A stretch of DNA of 7,929 nt, taken from Candidatus Omnitrophota bacterium. GTDB lineage: Bacteria > Omnitrophota > Omnitrophia > Omnitrophales > Danuiimicrobiaceae. Both the position numbers and the translations under genes were made by a program. The stretch lies in NCBI GenBank assembly GCA_016206955.1, contig JACQQO010000090.1:1-7929 (forward strand). The letters run 5' to 3'. Below are positions 5,156 to 7,929 of this stretch, one piece after another. Every line of letters starts with the position of its first letter. Within the stretch, counting starts at the first letter, position 1. The notes beneath the pieces were generated by a model that was not told the origin of the DNA, did not search any database, and saw nothing but the letters and a program-made list of their open reading frames with translations.

Positions 5156-6577
5156 ATGAGTTATCGGAATGTCGGACTTTTGATCCTTTCCCTTTTACTC
5201 TTAATCCTTTCGATTTGGATCCCGCAACTTGAATTTCTAATCTGGATCGGTTTCGTTCCCTTTTTTCTTGCCATTCAAACTTGGTCGCCCTTTAAGAGTT
5301 TATTTGCCGGCCTCTTTCTAGGAGCCCTTTTTTTATCCGCGCTTCTTTATTGGATTGTTTATTATGAATTGAGAATATTTTTGATTGTGATTCTTCTCAC
5401 GCTTCCTTTTTTTAGTCTCTTTGGATTTTCGGTCAGTTGGTTTTGGCGCCGTTTCAAAAATCATTGGATTCACATCTTCGCCCCTCCAATCAGCTGGTCT
5501 TTTGCTTCTTTTCTTTATTCGCTTACGCCGATTAATACTATTGGAGATCAAATTTCTTTTCTCCAAGCCCCTCTTTTTCCAGGAATTGTCAGGATCGCTG
5601 GGATTTCAGGCGTTACTTTTTTCATCATGCTTACAAACTCCCTGACTGCTCAATGGATTGCAACGCGGGACAAACGCTTCCGGAATGAACTTTTAATTGC
5701 TGTCATCATGCTTGGTCTTAGTTCCATTCTTTTGCCACAAGTTTCTCAATCTGTTCCAATCAAAGTGGCCATCGTTCAACACAATTTTCCGATTTCACCC
5801 GATTGGCGCTCCAACCATAGACGGGACATCATCACAACTTACGAAAAAACAATTCGAGAGCTTGGCGGAACGGCGGATTTAATCGTATTCCCACAATACG
5901 GTTTACCTATCGACGTCTTAAGAGAACCCAAGTGGCTTGAAGGTCTTGCCCGGCTTAAAAATACTTCGATTCTGCTTGGAACCTATATCCCTAAACTTCC
6001 CGGCGGCAGTTTGGAAGGGGGCGAAAGATTTGACACGGCACTCTTATTTACGCCGAATCAAAGTGTCCAGGAATATCGAGCCATGACACCGCCTCCCTTT
6101 CGGCGAATCGGACAGGTCCTCGGAACGGAGAAAAAACCGCTTTTACTCGACGACATAAAAATCGGGCCCATGTTGTGTTACGAAGATGTGAAATCAGAAG
6201 AAGGAAAAAATTGGGTGAAGAGCGAAGCAGAAATCCTTTTTCCGCTTTCAAATCCGGGACATTTTTTAAGAACTCTTCTGCCGAAGTATCATTTGTTTCA
6301 TGACCGTATCCGCGCCATTGAAACCAACCGCTATGTTGTGCGCGTCTCGCCCAATGGCTTTTCGGCAATCATTGATCCTAACGGCAAAATCATTGCGCAA
6401 AGTGAATTAAACCGGGAGGAAATATTAAAAGGCACCGTTTACCCGTCGGCCCAACGAACTCCATTTGTTAAAGTGGGATTAGTTATTCACCCTTTCTTAA
6501 CCGTCATTGGTTTGATTTTACTCTTTGGAAACTACGTGCGGGATTCGATCAAACGCTTCGCGCGCAGAATGCGCTGA
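5156..6577 (+). CDS. Apolipoprotein N-acyltransferase (Lnt)-like membrane protein with degenerate catalytic residues
   Basis: Lnt adds the third acyl chain to bacterial lipoproteins in the inner membrane, using a periplasmic nitrilase-fold (CN_hydrolase) domain with a Glu-Lys-Cys triad. This 473-residue protein has the family layout: about seven hydrophobic segments in residues 6-195, with the Lnt-like SALLYWIVYY near 61-70, then a nitrilase-like domain (about 203-430) and a final membrane helix near 441-460. The nucleophile region LCYE is present with Cys341. The segment RIRAIETNRYVVR, then GFSAIIDPNGK and TPFVKVG, is clearly Lnt-like. However, the usual PE of the catalytic Glu reads PQ (Gln247). 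The YDKxHLVPFGE segment reads EYRAMTPPPFRR, so Lys is replaced by Ala309 and the second essential Glu by Arg317. The usual W-F-G motif near the C-terminal half is also absent. It may be an inactive or repurposed paralogue. The ATG was chosen because the promoter -10 overlaps the upstream in-frame TTG at 5147. Confidence 0.85.
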   Translation: MSYRNVGLLILSLLLLILSIWIPQLEFLIWIGFVPFFLAIQTWSPFKSLFAGLFLGALFLSALLYWIVYYELRIFLIVILLTLPFFSLFGFSVSWFWRRFKNHWIHIFAPPISWSFASFLYSLTPINTIGDQISFLQAPLFPGIVRIAGISGVTFFIMLTNSLTAQWIATRDKRFRNELLIAVIMLGLSSILLPQVSQSVPIKVAIVQHNFPISPDWRSNHRRDIITTYEKTIRELGGTADLIVFPQYGLPIDVLREPKWLEGLARLKNTSILLGTYIPKLPGGSLEGGERFDTALLFTPNQSVQEYRAMTPPPFRRIGQVLGTEKKPLLLDDIKIGPMLCYEDVKSEEGKNWVKSEAEILFPLSNPGHFLRTLLPKYHLFHDRIRAIETNRYVVRVSPNGFSAIIDPNGKIIAQSELNREEILKGTVYPSAQRTPFVKVGLVIHPFLTVIGLILLFGNYVRDSIKRFARRMR

Positions 6578-7140
6578 AGAAGCGTTCCATAAACGGCAAG
6601 GTCAAGTCCTAACAACACCCAGAAAAAAAGATCCCTTCCAAACAAACCACCCGGAAAAAAACCCCAAAGGATCAGACCAAAAGCAAAGATGAGATCTCGT
6701 TCCGCCCGTTCCATAAAATCAGGCCACTCACTATTCGAAACTGAAACTTCCATGGCAGCGCGCGCTTTGGCATAACTGATCAGTATCGATCCTACTATCA
6801 TTAAAAAACAAAGCACCCAATGACCGCTGACATAAGCCGCAGTCAAAACAACCATCGACTCAAATATCCGGTCACACATGGCATCCAAATAGGAACCGAA
6901 TTTTGTTATTCGATCCATCAGGCGCGCGGCGGCGCCATCCACGGCATCGAATAAACCGCACAGAATAATGAGGAATCCAAAGAGAGCGGGATTGCGATTC
7001 CAAAGAAAAAAAAGACAGGTCAAAATACCAAGAAAAAGTCCAAAAAGCGTAAGACCGTTGGGGCTAAAGCCCATGCGGATAAAAAATCGTGCCACCACTT
7101 CAAAAGGACGGCGGAAGGAGGCTTTGTAAGGAGTCAACAC
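6532..7140 (-). CDS. CDP-alcohol phosphatidyltransferase, possibly inositol-phosphate type
   Basis: This integral membrane enzyme exchanges the CMP of a CDP-lipid for an alcohol and so makes a phospholipid head group. The signature is perfect: D65xxD68G69xxA72R73x8G82xxxD86xxxD90, which binds two metal ions and the CDP moiety. About six hydrophobic segments are visible in 202 residues. The amphipathic N-terminus and an ISYAKARAAM...MERAERDLI block resemble archaetidylinositol- or phosphatidylinositol-phosphate synthases, so an inositol-phosphate acceptor is possible. The alcohol cannot be decided from sequence alone, and PgsA/PssA-like roles remain open. The start is GTG at 7140 (TTG at 7137 is an alternative), 6 nt after the DUF5989-like gene, with no clear Shine-Dalgarno. 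The 3' end overlaps the convergent Lnt-like gene by 46 bp. Confidence 0.92.
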   Translation of the reverse strand: MLTPYKASFRRPFEVVARFFIRMGFSPNGLTLFGLFLGILTCLFFLWNRNPALFGFLIILCGLFDAVDGAAARLMDRITKFGSYLDAMCDRIFESMVVLTAAYVSGHWVLCFLMIVGSILISYAKARAAMEVSVSNSEWPDFMERAERDLIFAFGLILWGFFPGGLFGRDLFFWVLLGLDLAVYGTLLQRILRAKRLIESRT

Positions 7141-7146
7141 TTGCGA

Positions 7147-7305
7147 CTAAAAGAGGGTGTAAATAAAAGGCGCGACGGCGGTGCTCTCCGTCAAGACAAT
7201 AAGAGCTCCCAGAAGCACCAAGACAATAATCATGGGAGCAAGCCACCATTTCTTACGCACCCTCAAAAAATCCCAAAGTTCTTTGAAGAGATTAAATTTT
7301 GCCAT
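7147..7305 (-). CDS. DUF5989-like small membrane protein (52 aa)
   Basis: This short gene encodes 52 residues starting MAKFNLFKELWDFLRVRKKW and ending in TESTAVAPFIYTLF. A positively charged RVRKK stretch (15-19) precedes one strong transmembrane helix (about 21-38). The FKELWDF...RKKWWL...VLLGALIVLTE...APFIYTLF pattern matches my recollection of the DUF5989 family, which is commonly found next to SxtJ and NodU-type carbamoyltransferases. Here it lies 9 nt after the SxtJ-like stop and 6 nt before the phosphatidyltransferase start. The ATG has a weak GAAGAA purine stretch just upstream. Function is unknown; a small partner subunit of a membrane complex would fit the context. It is easily missed by gene finders because of its length. 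Confidence 0.85.
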   Translation of the reverse strand: MAKFNLFKELWDFLRVRKKWWLAPMIIVLVLLGALIVLTESTAVAPFIYTLF

Positions 7306-7314
7306 TTCTTCGGT

Positions 7315-7755
7315 TTAAAACAGCCTTTCGTACCGTTCTCGCTCTGAACGATGTTCCCTTTTTTTCCAATAACTTCTCGCGTTTGGATCTATTTTTTGAT
7401 CCAAGATATCTTTTCCTAAAATACGAATTGTAATGCTTATGGGCGACAAAACAAGATAAAAAAAGAATCCCAGAATGAGCCGCATCATGACCCATGAGAT
7501 GCCGTGGGCAACAAACATGGCCGCTCGATATACAAGCGACATTCCGGCTGGAACCAACCCATTAATCACCAAAGCGGTAAAGCTTAAAATCGGCCAACCG
7601 AACCAATAATGGAAGGATTGACGAGCAAGAAAAAACTTAATTCCGCTTGCTAAAGCAGGAAAGAAAAGAAGAAATCCAGCCAAAATAAATCCGAATTCCC
7701 GGACCGTTTTTGGGCTAGACGGAATCTGATTCCAAGTTTTCTTAATCCAGTTCAA
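7315..7755 (-). CDS. SxtJ-like membrane protein
   Basis: This 146-residue protein has about three to four hydrophobic segments (near 20-40, 50-68 and 78-108), a conserved-looking ILGKDIL at about 112-118, and a polar, basic C-terminal tail with SYWKKRE near 128-134. The layout and the LGFFFYLVLSPISITIRILGKD-like region match the SxtJ family, first named from saxitoxin clusters and of unknown biochemical role, usually beside carbamoyltransferases. The start is TTG at 7755, overlapping the carbamoyltransferase stop by 14 nt, with AAGGAG 10 nt upstream. The next in-frame Met is beyond residue 70, so no ATG start would keep the first membrane segments. It probably works with the carbamoyltransferase and the DUF5989-like protein. 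Confidence 0.82.
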   Translation of the reverse strand: MNWIKKTWNQIPSSPKTVREFGFILAGFLLFFPALASGIKFFLARQSFHYWFGWPILSFTALVINGLVPAGMSLVYRAAMFVAHGISWVMMRLILGFFFYLVLSPISITIRILGKDILDQKIDPNARSYWKKREHRSERERYERLF

Positions 7756-7929
7756 AATAAGTTTTCTCCTTCTTCAGAGGAACCGCTTTTAGCTCCCGCT
7801 TATCTAAAACAAAATTCCCGACCACCAAATAATCCATTTCGGTTCTCATGAAACAGCGGAAGGCATCTTCGGGCGTACACACAATGGGCTCACCGCGAAC
7901 ATTAAAGGAAGTATTGATAATCACCGGAC
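7742..7929 (-). CDS. Carbamoyltransferase, NodU type, C-terminal end (partial)
   Basis: Only the last 61 residues or so are in the window; the gene continues past the right edge. The sequence PVIINTSFNVRGEPIV, then CTPEDAFRCFMRTEMDYLVVGNF, is the highly conserved C-terminal signature of NodU/CmcH/TobZ-type O-carbamoyltransferases. These use carbamoyl phosphate and ATP to carbamoylate hydroxyl groups of sugars or natural products. The N-terminal Kae1-like catalytic domain is outside the window, so the acceptor cannot be inferred. The in-frame GTG at 7924 is an internal Val codon, not a start, because conserved residues continue upstream of it. It overlaps the SxtJ-like gene by 14 nt and heads, as far as visible, a four-gene run. 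Confidence 0.92.
   Translation of the reverse strand, partial: PVIINTSFNVRGEPIVCTPEDAFRCFMRTEMDYLVVGNFVLDKRELKAVPLKKEKTYFELD
7766..7771 (-). promoter_or_regulatory. Shine-Dalgarno supporting the TTG start of the SxtJ-like gene
   Basis: AAGGAG on the minus strand lies 10 nt before the TTG at 7755, inside the end of the carbamoyltransferase gene. It supports a non-ATG, translationally coupled start. Confidence 0.6.

Noticed and set aside
6048..6368. 106-codon minus-strand open frame
   Set aside because: It is antisense to the nitrilase-like domain of the Lnt-like gene, whose frame is supported by RAIE, IIDP and LCYE motifs.
7141..7347. 68-codon plus-strand open frame
   Set aside because: It lies antisense over the DUF5989-like gene and shows no recognisable features. 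The minus-strand protein has a clear membrane helix and family-like ends.
7742..7924. Stand-alone 60-residue gene starting at the GTG at 7924
   Set aside because: The sequence is the conserved C-terminus of NodU-type carbamoyltransferases and the frame stays open upstream to the window edge. It is a truncated gene, not a small one.

Overview
The window looks like chromosomal DNA from a Gram-negative-type bacterium. The evidence is an apolipoprotein N-acyltransferase-like membrane protein, a predicted exported small protein and sigma70-like promoters. Base composition is moderate (not computed), and several starts are GTG or TTG. Exosortase-associated TIGR04073-type and SxtJ/DUF5989-type proteins together recall uncultured lineages such as Omnitrophota/PVC or deltaproteobacteria-like groups. 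That placement is recollection and inference, not a proven assignment. No transposase, CRISPR array, tRNA or rRNA is visible.

Left part (1-1111, minus strand): cobO (corrinoid adenosyltransferase) lies directly downstream of a small exported TIGR04073-like gene. The latter has a near-perfect Shine-Dalgarno and a plausible promoter in the 119-nt gap after ribE. The first 35 nt may hold the start of a further gene.

Central part (1112-5048, minus strand): a compact riboflavin operon in the transcribed order ribBA - ribH - nusB - ribD - ribE. It carries every committed pathway enzyme except the dedicated phosphatase. RibBA makes both branch precursors from GTP and ribulose-5-phosphate; RibD performs deamination and reduction; RibH makes lumazine; RibE makes riboflavin. 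NusB, a transcription antitermination factor, sits in the middle. Genes overlap or nearly touch, implying translational coupling. The operon promoter (TTGACA, 17-nt spacer, extended -10) predicts a leader of only about 18 nt, so there is no room for an FMN riboswitch.

Divergent gene (5156-6577, plus strand): an Lnt-family protein whose nucleophile region (LCYE) is intact, but whose catalytic Glu, Lys and second essential Glu positions appear to be Gln, Ala and Arg. Its promoter is a full-consensus extended -10 placed so that the mRNA would start about 2 nt before the ATG, i.e. almost leaderless.

Right part (6532-7929, minus strand): a tight cluster of a NodU-type carbamoyltransferase (C-terminal end only), an SxtJ-like membrane protein, a 52-residue DUF5989-like protein and a CDP-alcohol phosphatidyltransferase. 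The last gene overlaps the Lnt-like gene tail-to-tail by 46 bp. The pseudo-enzyme-like Lnt and this membrane/carbamoylation cluster are the least ordinary parts of the window.
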